From Brachynemurus nebulosus (taxonomy: Eukaryota > Arthropoda > Insecta > Neuroptera > Myrmeleontidae): a DNA stretch of 64,000 nt. Positions within the stretch are counted from its first letter, which is position 1. Each line of letters begins with the position of its first letter. Location of the stretch: NCBI GenBank assembly GCA_035578155.1, contig JAPWDM010000012.1, forward strand, positions 14,018,501 to 14,082,500, given 5' to 3'. A model generated the notes under the pieces. That model saw only the letters and a program-made list of their open reading frames with translations, had not been told where the DNA came from and did no database searches. The position numbers were made by a program, and so were the translations under genes. This document shows, piece after piece, positions 1 to 9,830 of this stretch.

Positions 1-160
1 ACACACTACGTCGTCAAAAGTATGGGGACACCTTAGTCCAGGGGGTGCCCACATTTTTGAGTTTTGACACGGAAGTTACCACAACATTAAGTACCGTAGC
101 GCGTTAAAAGTATGGGCACCTCCTGGGTTACGCGGATCAATGTCCTCACTCTAATCACCA
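1..160. repeat. possible Tc1-like terminal fragment
   Basis: Two direct, imperfect occurrences of a string resembling AAAAGTATGGGGACACC (about 15-35 and about 107-123) lie in a locally GC-richer stretch. Many Tc1-type transposons end with a similar phrase (a CAAAAGTATxxGGACACC core), which is family knowledge. No matching inverted end or TA duplication is visible because the window starts here, so this is only a candidate truncated element. Confidence 0.3.
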
Positions 161-1207
161 GATTTACATTATATGTATGCACTGCAATTTTTATAATATC
201 TATTCTAAAAATGAAATAAAATTTTTTTTGTTAGTTCCCATGTGCAAACTAATTCCTTACCTTATTTAGATAAGCAATATTTAGTGACACCGTGAGGTTT
301 GGAGTTATGTATTTTTTATGAATAATTTTTTTTCCAATCCTGATTTACGACATAAAAGGAGTTTTTATTTTTATGCAGTTCCTATCCTTCGCATAAAAAA
401 TGGTTTCAATGTAGTTAGATTAGATAAAATGTTAGAAGAAAATCAAAATCTGTGCTTATTAAGTTATTGAATTAAATGAAACAAAAAATTTTTTTCTTCC
501 ATAGGATATCATATGTTAATTTGGACAATAATATTTTATTTTAAAAATTCATCAAATTTTTTCGTTCGTTCGTAATGTGTAATTAGACAACAGAATACAA
601 TTTCCCAAACAAATTGTCTTTTGTTAAAATTTAATTTTTTACGGATTCCGCAGTATAAATTTCGGAGTCCTTATAATTTCTAAATCTTTAAATATTTGCA
701 ACAAAAAAGCCCCAAAAAAGTAAAAACATTAAAAAATTTGATTAAGCTATACACATTTTCAAAATATTCTTTTAATTCTTTTAAATTCGGTAATGAATTG
801 CAGCCGGTTAACGGTTTATTTTTAATGATTTCAAATTTGGAAATTTTTAAATACGTATACTAAACAGTACGCATATCATGACTTTGCAACTAGTAAGGAA
901 TGTTATTTAAAGTACCTATACGTAATTTAGAAATATGTTTAGGTTTACTTTAAGTATTCGGTCGGATAGTCTTTCAGTGTTCGGTATTCGACTGAATATG
1001 AAAAAGTTGTCGAATAGACTGAATTTCGAATACATAGTTGCCAAATATCCATTGCAAGCTTGCTCTAAATGTTTAAAGAGATATAGGGAACTAAATAATC
1101 ACGAAATTAATTCCCATAGTAACACAAAGAATGAGTAACACATGTATACAAAGTAATGTCCTGTTTCCATTCCAGAAATTGTGAAAAACTCTAATACAAA
1201 CTGTTCT
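161..1207. other. AT-rich stretch, nothing recognised
   Basis: Low-complexity AT-rich DNA with poly-T and poly-A runs. A 67-codon open frame at 935-1138 has no recognisable motif and no sign of codon structure. I see no gene, RNA or repeat that I can support. Confidence 0.5.
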
Positions 1208-1323
1208 GAATTTCCTGAATGGAACTCAGCTATTACAGCCACTGTCATGACGCAACTTGAACCCGGGACTATGGCAGAAATTTGTTTTGAGGTCCCTAGA
1301 AACCGAAAATAATATTCACTAAA

Positions 1324-1393
<70 letters not shown>

Positions 1394-1722
1394 TGTCCGC
1401 ACGATAACTCTCGAACAAAATGTCCTAGGTTTACGAAATTTGGTGAAAATGTTGGACGTCCCAAACCGTTGGACAAGTTCGTTAGCCAGATACGTCTGAT
1501 GCCAGGAACATGGTTTTTCTTCTTGAAAAAATTAGTTTTTTGCCAAAATTTCCACTTATTCAAAAATTTTTGTGAAATTTTTCTACACCATTTAAAAGAG
1601 GAGAAAAAATTACATAAAAAAGGTCTTTAAACTATTATTCTATGTCAACTAGTTTTCGAGAAAAGTTAATATTTATAAACGGCAATTCGCTACTTTATGC
1701 AGGATGCTGCGACAGGGGTATA
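1208..1722 (+). mobile_element. family A copy 1, non-autonomous repeat with internal TA microsatellite
   Basis: Reference orientation of a family present at least five times at near full length (also 15017, 30661, 31333 and 59251 reversed). Order of modules: a start resembling GCGAATTTCC, a 100-bp segment with GACTATGGCAGAAATTTG, a (TA)n tract, a segment containing CGATAACTCTCG and TTGGACAAGTTCGTTAGCC, then a right end with ATTCGCTA, then GCAGGATGCTGCGACAGGGG. The start and the ATTCGC near the end form a short inverted pair (GCGAATTTCC versus GGAAATTCGC in better-preserved copies). No coding capacity is evident. It looks like a miniature DNA transposon or Helitron-like repeat; the superfamily is unclear. 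Confidence 0.75.
1326..1391. repeat. (TA)n microsatellite inside family A copy 1
   Basis: Uninterrupted TA dinucleotide run of about 65 bp. It sits at the same internal position as the TA tracts of the other family A copies, so it is a property of the element and not of the insertion site. Confidence 0.95.
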
Positions 1723-2443
1723 TATACATATATGAACGTAGGTATTTATACATACTACCAGGCCTTTTTTTAGGGTTCCGAAGAAAGTCCTATTTTTTAA
1801 AGCTCCGAAAGAAATCTCCCGGGACTATAATAGAAAGGGTATAGCTACATAAGCATAGGAAAATGGCCCCCATGGCCGATGTCTGTAATAATATATGTAG
1901 TGACATTGGTACCCCAAGTGATTACCAAATACAGGGTTATTGACCCTTAACCTTGACTTGTCCTTGAGATATTAACCAAAATATGTTTTAGTGCTGTAAT
2001 TTTTCAAACTCAATTTTCTCGAAAACTATAACACCTAGAAAAACAAAACCGACGCCAAAATTTAGATAATTTTTGGGACTATATTATATATTTTTTTGAC
2101 ATTTTTCCGTAAATTTTAAAAGTTTAAAATAATTGCATTAAAAATATTTTTTATTTTTTAGTATGGTTCTGGTAAACTTACACCTTTCAAAAAAATACAG
2201 AATATGGCTTATCTTATCTACTTACACCATGCCAAAATTTATTAAAATCGAAGATGCGCTTTTTGAGTAATAAATAATTTATTGAGTATATGTTATGTAT
2301 TACGTTAACCGTATAAGAGAATGATTAAAATAATTGTATAAAAAATAATTATTGATTTTTTTGTACACTTCTAGAATACTTACATCGTTCAAAAAAATGT
2401 AGTATATAGCTTAACTTTCTTTCTACATATACCATTCCAAGGC

Positions 2444-2812
2444 TCAAGTATCTCGCAAATATCCTAAATAATATATCACACTTGCAACATGAGCACAGCA
2501 TCCAACCGTTCGATTATCATTCGGACAATTGCAACAGTACCGGCGAATTCCTTCAATATTGTTAGAATTAGGAAGATAATCAATAAATACCCGATAATTA
2601 TTATTGTTTATATGCCGTGACCGAACATTTAACTTTATAATATTTGGAGTTTGCTTCGTTTGTAATATATGCAAAACGTTATTCTTGTCGTCCATTATTT
2701 CAGCCAGATATGAAACAGCTAATGAAAACTGATAGGAACCTGTAAACAACATTTTTAATTGTACTTCAGTTAGTCTGGGAAAATCTAAAATATTACACGA
2801 AGCAAACTCCAA
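2444..2812 (-). pseudogene. SWIM zinc-finger C-terminus of a transposon protein, left-arm copy
   Basis: A 122-residue frame. Residues about 12-40 (PRLTEVQLKMLFTGSYQFSL) and a region ending at RYCCNC match the layout of a widespread animal transposon-associated family whose C-terminus has a SWIM-type zinc motif. Here C94-x-C96 and C106-x-H108 fit CxCxnCxH, followed by ASVIYYLGY. The catalytic N-terminal part is absent and the frame stops soon after the motif, so this is a fragment. The reading continues from the unique loop into the left arm, which makes this the original copy and the plus-strand arm the duplicate. The transposon superfamily is not certain from this end alone. Confidence 0.65.
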
Positions 2813-3077
2813 ATATTATACAGTTAAATGTTGGGTCACGGCATATAAACAATAAATATTATCGGGTACTGTTACAAATTCGCCGGTACTGTTACAATTG
2901 TCCGAATGGTAATCGAACGGTTGGATGCTGTGCTCATGTTGCAAGTGTGATATATTATTTAGGATATTTGCGAGATATTTGTCTCGCATTGTACGACCAG
3001 CTGAAATATTATCAAAAATATTTTTAAATGAATCGATTAATGTGGTCATAAATGAAAACAGTGATGACGACGATTGA
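2797..3077 (+). pseudogene. SWIM zinc-finger C-terminus, right-arm mirror copy, frameshifted
   Basis: Reading from 2797 gives TKQTPNII, then after an internal 30-bp deletion RRYCYNCPNG and GCCAHVASVIYYLGYL, i.e. the same CxC and CxH ligands as the minus-strand copy. Just past the motif the frame goes into an early stop. In a shifted frame the sequence continues as RYLSRIVRPAEILSKIF and ends in an acidic NENSDDDD stop at 3077, which looks like the genuine C-terminus. The same frame-breaking bases (around ATATTTGCGAGATA) occur in the left arm, so the shift predates the inverted duplication. Confidence 0.6.
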
Positions 3078-4117
3078 AATCATCAGTAGGTAAAAATAAA
3101 AATTTGTAGTTTCTATAATCAGAAAATGTTGCCTATGTGGTTAGTACCTACCATACACTCAATAAATTAATTATTTCTTAAAAAGCGCCTCTTCGACTTT
3201 GATGAGCCTTGGTATGGTATATGTAGAAAGGTTAAGCTATATACTATATTTTTTTGAACGATGTAAGTATTCTAGAAGTGTACAAAAAAATCAATAATTA
3301 TTTTTTATACAATTATTTTAATCATTCTCTTATACGGTTAACGTAATACATAACATATACTCAATAAATTATTTATTACTCAAAAAGCGCATCTTCGATT
3401 TTAATGAATTTTGGCATGGTGTAAGTAGATAAGATAAGCCATATTCTGTATTTTTTTGAAAGGTGTAAGTTTACCAGAACCATACTAAAAAATAAAAAAT
3501 ATTTTTAATGCAATTATTTTAAACTTTTAAAATTTAGGGAAAAATGTCAAAAAAATATATAATATAGTCCTAAAAATTATCTAAATTTTGGCGTCGGTTT
3601 TGTTTTTCTAGGTGTTATAGTTTTCGAGAAAATTGAGTTTGAAAAATTACAGCACTAAAACATATTTTGGTTAATATCTCAAGGACAAGTCAAGGTTAAG
3701 GGTCAATGACCCTGTATTTGGTAATCACTTGGGGTACCAATGTCACTACATATATTATTACAGACATTGGCCATGGGGGCCATTTTCCTATGCTTATGTA
3801 GCTATACCCTTTGTTTTGAGGTCCCTAGAAACCGAAAATAATATTCACTAAAATTTATATATATTATATTTATATTTAGTCCCACACCGTTGGACAAGTT
3901 CGTTAGCTAGCCATGGCGGATACCTGGAACATGGTTTTTTTTGCCATTTTTCGTGAAAAAAATTAGTTTTTTACCAAAATTTTCTCAAGTTAAAAAAATT
4001 TTATTTACACCATTAGAAAGAGAAGGAAAAATGACTTAAAAGGATGAAAAATCGCAGAAAAACGGATTTTTATAAACGGAAATTAGCTATGTTATGCAGG
4101 ATGCTGCGACAGGGGTA

Positions 4118-4746
4118 TTTTTTATATTATCCAAATTTTCTTGAAACATGGTATACATTTACGTACACAGTACACTTGTTTGCATATTTATGTTGTCACC
4201 AAGCACGTATTTCACTTGTTTTTAATTGACTTTCAATGTTTTGGCGTTAAATTTTTCGGCGGTGGTGGGAGGTAGATAGGCGCATGTTTGCAGTAGTTTA
4301 AAAAATTGTTTTAGCTGAATTATAAAAACGGAATTGAAAATGAACGGTATCAGAAGAAGTGGAAAAAGAGTTAATCCGAAAAATTAATTTGCATAAAATG
4401 AAAATTATTATCAGATCATACAAAACGCAACACAACAATATCTGTCTGTCAGTTTGTGGTTGCGCGTGGTTAAAATTTACTTGTGGTGGCGGGTGGTAGA
4501 GGATAAATTTTAATACAGTGTATTATATTTATTTCAATTTAGTTTTCACTTGGTGCAGTTGCGCGGTTTTGTATAATACAAAACAATATATGTACTGTAA
4601 CTCGAAGTATTATGGTATGTACTTTAATAAATACTGTAGACTACAACAGAGAGAATTCTAAATTAAGTTCTGAGTGATTCCATGTTACGTAGGGCCATAC
4701 TGTTTCCTTTTAGTAGGTCTGGGAAATATGCTTCATAGAAACCATT
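4118..4746. other. no gene recognised
   Basis: AT-rich DNA with two small G-rich patches (CGGCGGTGGTGGGAGG near 4258 and GTGGTGGCGGGTGG near 4482). No inverted ends, coding motif or RNA structure that I can support. Confidence 0.4.
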
Positions 4747-4880
4747 TAAAATAGAAAATGGTTTATAAAAATGCATTTAAAATACAAAATGTAAAATGGT
4801 TTTGCTGGACATATTTAAAATTGAAAATGGAAAGCAGTTATTTAAAATGGATTATAAAATACAAAATTTTTTTTTTTTAC
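4747..4880. repeat. cluster of ATTTAAAATAGAAAATGG-type motifs, left
   Basis: Five or so degenerate copies of an 18-bp motif (TTTAAAATAGAAAATGG and variants with TACAAAAT) spaced 20-40 bp apart. The same motif recurs at 6035-6135 in both orientations, on the other side of the 4881-5578 foldback. This resembles subterminal repeat arrays of hAT elements (family knowledge), but I could not define element ends. Confidence 0.5.
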
Positions 4881-5578
4881 TTTAAGGATGTTTGGGAGGT
4901 ACAATCGGAGATAAAAGTACATGAAATTAGAAATTCGTGAATAATTGCGTTCTATAACAAACTATGAGGTAAGTAAATAGTTATCTTTGTTAAATAATAG
5001 CTACCACTACAACTAATTGTACAATACATCAAACTATAGCTCTCAGCTGACTACAAGAGCTGAGTACATTCTGAGGATTTTTCGGAGGAATTTCAAAATG
5101 CTACGAGACGATTGAAAATTTAGTAGAATGTTCCTCATTAAATACTAAGGCCCCTGTGAAAATTTCAAACCAATTCACTAAGCCGTTAAAAAGTTATTTA
5201 ATCTGTTCTGTTTTCGAATCTCCATAAGAGTACGTGTAAAATTAGTTTGATTTTTTTTTTAATAACTTTTTAACGGCTTAGTGAATTGGTTTGAAATTTT
5301 CACAGGGGCCTTAGTATTTAATGAGGAACATTCTACTAAATTTTCAATCGTCTCGTAGCATTTTGAAATTCCTCTGAAAAATCCTCAGAATGTACTCAGC
5401 TCTTGTAGTCAGCTAAGAGCTATAGTTTGATGTATTGTACAATTAGTTGTAGTGATAGCTATTATGTAACAAAGATAACTATTTATTTACCTCATAGTTT
5501 GTTATACAACGCAATTATTCACGAATTTTTAATTTCAAGTACTTTTATCTCCGATTGTACCTCCCAAACATCCTTAAA
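4881..5578. mobile_element. 698-bp foldback element, family B
   Basis: Near-perfect inverted repeat: left arm 4881-5199, loop about 60 bp, right arm 5260-5578. Landmarks are TTTAAGGATGTTTGGGAGG at the left end and its complement at the right, and GCCGTTAAAAAGTTATT beside the loop. A loop-plus-right-arm half copy exists at 8635-9021. The arms contain matching open frames that are by-products of the symmetry. No target duplication was recognised. Confidence 0.8.
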
Positions 5579-6034
5579 TGTATTCTATAAATTTTTCATT
5601 ATTATTTTAATTAATTCTAAAAAAAAAATTTAATAAGATATCAAACGTACTGAAATTAAATAAAGGCAGTCTTTTGAGAAAATTTTGTATAGTTTTCATG
5701 ATATGAAAACGAAACTTAACTCTTCAAATATTGTTACTTAAAAATATTGTAAAATTTAATTCGGCATTGACATATTCAAACCTTGACTACGCTACGACTG
5801 CAACTTCTAAATAAAATTATGAAAATCATTTACTCGAAATACAAAAAAATTTTTTTATCGACGTGTCTTAAAGATAGTAGTAACTGCAACTCTAGTAACA
5901 AATTTAACTCAAGTGACATTGCAACTCGAGTTATAAAAAAATGAGTCAATTAAATCAACTTACATTTAATTTACAATTTGTTAGACTTCAAGTCGTTCTA
6001 TAATTAATATTGTATACACAGAAATTTGAGTATA
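5579..6034. other. no gene recognised
   Basis: AT-rich, many poly-T runs, no ends or motifs I can support. It may be the interior of a larger repeat bounded by the two ATTTAAAATAGAAAATGG clusters. Confidence 0.35.
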
Positions 6035-6135
6035 CATGCATTTTCATTTTAAATGTAAAATGGATTCAAATTTCCATTTTAAATACAAAATGGCAAATGG
6101 CTTGACCGAACTTATTTAAAATAGAAAATGCAAAA
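6035..6135. repeat. cluster of ATTTAAAATAGAAAATGG-type motifs, right
   Basis: Copies in both orientations (CCATTTTAAATACAAAATGG is itself palindromic; TTATTTAAAATAGAAAATG follows). It pairs with the cluster at 4747-4880 and brackets the foldback of family B. Confidence 0.5.
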
Positions 6136-6842
6136 CGTTGCTAGGTAATAAACTACTGATTTAAAATAATAAACAAATTCAGACAATTAGATAAACACAA
6201 AAAATTATGATTTATGTTACAGCAATTATAATAGAATTGCAAAAAATACTGTATGCAACACGTGCAAAATAGGTGTATTTTTCACTCGTCGTAATTGTCT
6301 AACGAGGCTTGCCGACACAGAATACAGAACCGGCACTACTATCTCTATCGTGTAATCTGCAGTGTGCAGTTCTGAGCAAGTTAGGCTACTTAGTAGTCAC
6401 TCGTTCGGTAGCAGTGGATGAGTATAGTTCAATTGTTTTGATCACGTTTTGATTGTTATTGCCACCGCCGTACGAAGCCAGATACATGCGTATGTAGTAT
6501 TAAACCTAGTGCACATGTATAACATATTTTCTATCCTTTTTTGGTTACACGGGTTTCAGTAGTATAGAGATAGCAATGTCGCCTTTGATACTCTGTGCTT
6601 GCGGAATATTACAGCTGTTATGATTCGTGAAAAAACACTTTCATATTTTCTTTAAATTGAACGTTACACTCAAAACGATTTCTTTATTCAAAGATTAAAA
6701 ATTTCTTCTAAAAAATGTATTTGTTTGAATCAATTTTTTGTTCTTTTTGGTTTGGATTCAGTAATCAAACAAATATTTTTTTGAATCAAAAATTTTTCCC
6801 ATTAAAATATTCAATGTAAAAATATCGTTTATGCATTAAAAA
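6136..6842. other. no gene; weak inverted repeat with CTACTATCTCTAT
   Basis: The stretch around 6309-6350 (GACACAGAATAC, ACTACTATCTCTATCG) is loosely mirrored at 6555-6607 (AGTAGTATAGAGATAGC, GATACTCTGTGC). The 200 bp between is GC-richer than the surroundings and has no coding motif. It may be an old inverted-repeat element. The rest is unremarkable AT-rich DNA. Confidence 0.35.
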
Positions 6843-7275
6843 TAGTGATGAGCAAAATTAGTCTTGGTCTTGCAGTCTTGTCTTGGTCTTGCATTTTTTG
6901 CAAGACCAAGACCAAGACCAAAACTATGTATACCAAGAGAAAGACCAAGACCAAGACCAAGACTATAAGTATGGCTGCAAGACCAATACCAAGACTCAAG
7001 TGAACAAGACCAAGACAAAAGCAAGAAAAAAGCAAGACTCTTGCTAAACTATTTAAATAGTTTGAAAGTATAATTAATACCGTAAAGAGAGAAAATTCTG
7101 ATTTTAGAAGGAAAAAATTCGGTAATAAAAAAATGCAAGAAAGTGCAAGATGTTTTAGCAATACCAAGACCAAGACTGCATTTTGAAAGACCAAGACCAA
7201 GACCAAGACTCAAACTGCTCTAGCAAGACTAAGACTGCCAAGTCTTGGTCTTGGTCTTGCATTTGCTCATCACTA
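6843..7275 (-). mobile_element. hAT miniature element with CAAGAC arrays, copy 1 (family C)
   Basis: Terminal inverted repeat TAGTGATGAGCAAA at 6843 with its complement ending at 7275, flanked by a perfect 8-bp duplication ATTAAAAA (6835-6842 and 7276-7283). An 8-bp duplication and these ends are diagnostic of hAT transposons. The interior is dominated by short arrays of CAAGAC and its complement GTCTTG, plus a central palindrome AAACTATTTAAATAGTTT. It is 433 bp with no transposase. Long open frames rich in Leu/Val/Gly are translations of the hexamer arrays. Other copies: 18345-18807, 47918-48261, 62306-62781. Confidence 0.88.
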
Positions 7276-7470
7276 ATTAAAAATTAATTTTTGGTTAATC
7301 TTTCGTCTTTGAATGCATCAAAAATGACCAATACATACCAGTAAATCTACAATTGGTTGAGAAAATCCAGTGTCTGTAATAATTTTTGATTGTCATGTCA
7401 AAAATTCAAACACTTTTAACTTTCACATGGAATCACTCATTCTTACTATAAGCCACTTTACCGTACGTAT

Positions 7471-7472
<2 letters not shown>

Positions 7473-7512
<40 letters not shown>

Positions 7513-7520
7513 GTTATTAT
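7473..7520. repeat. (ATT)n microsatellite
   Basis: Trinucleotide ATT run with one interruption (TTG) near the right end. Confidence 0.95.
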
Positions 7521-7603
7521 GTTTGTGTGTGTATTAAATTCATTTCAGTGATGAACAACACCATTGCAAATCGTATGCTAACGAATATAGTACTAAATAA
7601 GAG

Positions 7604-7604
<1 letters not shown>

Positions 7605-7666
<62 letters not shown>
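7605..7666. repeat. (TA)n microsatellite
   Basis: TA run of about 60 bp that is not inside a recognisable family A copy. Confidence 0.95.
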
Positions 7667-7669
<3 letters not shown>

Positions 7670-7847
7670 AGAGTAAGTACTACCCACATGCTAGATATAG
7701 TACTATGGTGGAGAGATAGTAAATGGGAATTGTATCTATTTATCCCAACCATCTGGTTTTGGGCGATAGCAGCGCCGCATATAATTAACGCTTACAACAA
7801 ACAATACATATGTTATATAATATACATTCATTTATTATTGACATGGG

Positions 7848-8308
7848 GTACGTTCCACTTGACGATCGAAACGCTCACATTCACGACCACGATCAACTGC
7901 GTTCCATTAGAGTTTATAAACATTGTGAGCGATATGGTTACAAGTTCAAGTGGAACGAGTTTCGGTGTTTTCGGAATTTTGCAAGTACATATTAAGTACC
8001 TACCTTACATTATATAAAGTAATTTTCTCCAGTTTGACAAAGCAATAATAACAAAACTAACAAAACAAGTAATGACAACGATGACAACTGAAAAATAACA
8101 TATTATGACGAATGATAACTAGAAGAATGACAGCGACAGCCTCGACTCACATAAAAAACGCGGTCGTTGTGGGCTTGGAGTGGTCGTCAGTAGTTACGTA
8201 GTTGATGACGTATTAATGACGTTTGTAGCTCGATCAGAGCGATTGCGGTCGCTTAGTGGAACGGATTGAGACATGTTGCAATCGTTTTTGTCGCCAAGTG
8301 GAACGTAC
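7848..8308. repeat. candidate inverted-repeat element with GTACGTTCCACTTG ends
   Basis: GTACGTTCCACTTG at 7848-7861 is matched by CAAGTGGAACGTAC at 8295-8308, a 14-bp exact inverted pair about 460 bp apart. A further CAAGTGGAACG lies at 7948. The interior is GC-richer than its surroundings. No clear target duplication is seen, so it could be a miniature transposon or part of a larger repeat. Open frames inside show no known motif. Confidence 0.4.
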
Positions 8309-8485
8309 TGATGAATAACTGTGCGTCTTTGGAAATATCAAAACATTCGACAGTCTTACAGTTTCTGTGGGATTCCCCCCCGTATCTGAAAGATGAGAAA
8401 GAAATTTCCGTGCGTCCATTCCGAACAGTGCGGTAGTCACTAGAGGGACGTATGTGTCGATATGGTTTCGGATTAAACACATTCT

Positions 8486-8634
8486 GATATATTTTTACCT
8501 GTGAAACATTATTAATGTATGGTGGACTTTTATCCGTATTTAAACATACACCAATATTCATATGTTCACTTAATGTCCAGCTTTAGCTGATACTTGAACA
8601 CTCGATGTGTTCATGCACTCGATGTGCTCAAGCC
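8486..8634 (+). repeat. fragment of the palindromic repeat found at 56.9-57.5 kb
   Basis: The sequence with CCTGTGAAACATTATTA, CCGTATTTAAACATACACC and ACACTCGATGTG matches the arm at 56941-57060 and its mirror at 57330-57450. It lacks the tRNA-like part. It ends abruptly at the junction with the family B half copy at 8635. Confidence 0.65.
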
Positions 8635-9021
8635 GATTAAAAAGTTATTTAATCTGTTCTGTTTTCGAATTTCCATAAGAGTACGTGCAAAATTAGTTTT
8701 TTTTTTAATAACTTTTTAACGGCTTAGTGAATCGGTTTAAAATTTTCACAGGGGCCTTAGTATTTAATGAGGAACATTCTACTAAATTTTCAATCGTCTT
8801 GTAGCATTTTGAAATTCTCCGAAAAATCCTCAGAATGTACTCAGCTCTTGTAGTCAGCTGAGAGCTATAGTTTGATGTATTGTACAATCAGTTGTAGTGA
8901 TAGTTATTATTTAACAAAGATAACTATTTATTTACCTCATAGTTTGTTATACAACGCAATTATTCATGAATTTCTAATTTCATGTACTTTTATCTCCGAT
9001 TGTACCTCCCAAACATCCTTA
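8635..9021 (+). repeat. family B half copy (loop plus right arm)
   Basis: Nearly identical to 5190-5578: begins AAAAAGTTATTTAATCTG, continues through the same loop, and ends CCTCCCAAACATCCTTAAG. Only one arm is present, so this copy cannot fold back. This is consistent with truncation or with a precursor of the palindromic form. Confidence 0.75.
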
Positions 9022-9599
9022 AGAAGAAATTTTTTTATTAAGAAAAAAGAAATTTTTTTATTTTGATCGTGGTCATCGTGGTTCCTTAGATACCTAAAAA
9101 ATGTGTAAAATGCATAATAAAAAAGAGGTAGAAAAAAAATAATGACGTGGGTGGCGTCTGTTTTAGACAGTAAGTATGAAGAACGGACGTCAAACTCCAT
9201 TATTATTATATTATTATGCTTATTTATTTCTTCAATTTTTGATATATGTAGGTGCTCTTGAAACTCATATTTAATCTGCGCAACTTACAGAGATGCGTAT
9301 TACCGTCATATTATTACGTATGTTGGTTTGATCGCTAGGCAAAGCGCACAACAAATATTATTGTATACGGTTATGTAAAGTTTATGTTATATAACGTTGA
9401 GATGTAACGATATGAGTAATACGTAATTGTTTTGTTTTATTCCATAGATACAATAATATATATTATTACGTATTTGTTCGGGTATACAGTATCTATGGTT
9501 TTATTTATTTTTATTCTGTAATAGAACAGTGTTTCTTAAACTGATCTAAAACTTAGATTGATGTAACAACCTAAGTTTAAGCTAGGTTTAATTTTTTCC
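9022..9599. other. no gene recognised
   Basis: AT-rich unique-looking DNA with a few TTATTATTA runs. Nothing I can support. Confidence 0.4.
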
Positions 9600-9603
9600 T
9601 TAA

Positions 9604-9830
9604 GGGGAGGTTTACTTGAGAGTCGTTAAAAAAAATCGATTTTTTTTTGCAGAAATTGGTAGCTAATTATGTGTAGAATATGTTCCCAAAGTGATTTTGC
9701 TGAAAGTAATTTAAGGGAAAGTTTACTTGAGATTTGATAAAAAAAAATCGATTTTTTTTTTGCCGAAATTGATAGCAAATTATGTGTAGAATATGTTCCC
9801 AAAGTGATTTTATTGAAAATAAATTAAAAA
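9604..9830 (+). repeat. two-unit tandem duplication, about 113 bp each
   Basis: Units 9604-9716 and 9717-9830 share AGGTTTACTTGAGA or a variant, an A-tract before ATCGATTTTTTTT, and GTGTAGAATATGTTCCCAAAG. The left end of the TTAA element has therefore been duplicated internally, giving a second transposase-recognition-like end inside it. Confidence 0.75.

Larger units (their letters stand above)
1837..3809. mobile_element. palindromic transposon, inverted dimer of a SWIM-protein element end
   Basis: Outer ends match as inverted repeats (GGGTATAGCTACATAAGC at 1837 and its complement ending at 3809). The symmetry continues inward for hundreds of bases: left arm about 1837-2658, right arm about 2799-3809, loop about 140 bp. 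Both arms carry the same 3' non-coding tail and the same C-terminal coding fragment, pointing outward. The right arm keeps about 200 bp (about 2985-3190) that the left arm has lost. The left arm has a 30-bp coding stretch absent from the right. I infer an inverted partial duplication of the 3' end of a DNA transposon that transposed, or was generated, as a foldback. Confidence 0.75.
1817..4117 (+). mobile_element. family A copy 2, split by a palindromic insertion
   Basis: The left piece (about 1817-1836, with CCCGGGACTAT and AGAAA) and the right piece (3810-4117, starting TTTGTTTTGAGG and ending GCGACAGGGGTATT) are contiguous in the other family A copies. The 1837-3809 element therefore landed inside this copy. 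The left part before 1817 is missing and its TA tract is short and broken (about 3858-3873). No duplicated target bases are seen at the junction: AGAAA is followed by the insert and then by TTTGT, as in the uninterrupted copies. Confidence 0.7.

Noticed and set aside
935..1138. 67-codon open frame on the plus strand
   Set aside because: No domain, no codon bias evidence, lies in AT-rich DNA where frames of this size occur by chance.
1099..1563. 154-codon minus-strand frame with a long Ile-Tyr repeat
   Set aside because: The Ile-Tyr run is the translation of the TA microsatellite; similar frames appear in every family A copy (15.1, 30.8, 31.5, 59.9 kb).
5427..5633. frame repeated at 8872-9066
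   Set aside because: Both belong to the same arm of foldback family B; the duplicate simply reflects repeat identity.
6829..7206. Leu/Val-rich frame looking like a membrane protein
   Set aside because: It translates the GTCTTG array of a hAT miniature element and recurs at 18.4, 47.96 and 62.4 kb with the same repeats.
7664..8017. 117-codon frame after a TA tract, with an aromatic-rich start
   Set aside because: No recognisable domain, an overlapping frame is equally open, and it overlaps a candidate inverted-repeat element.
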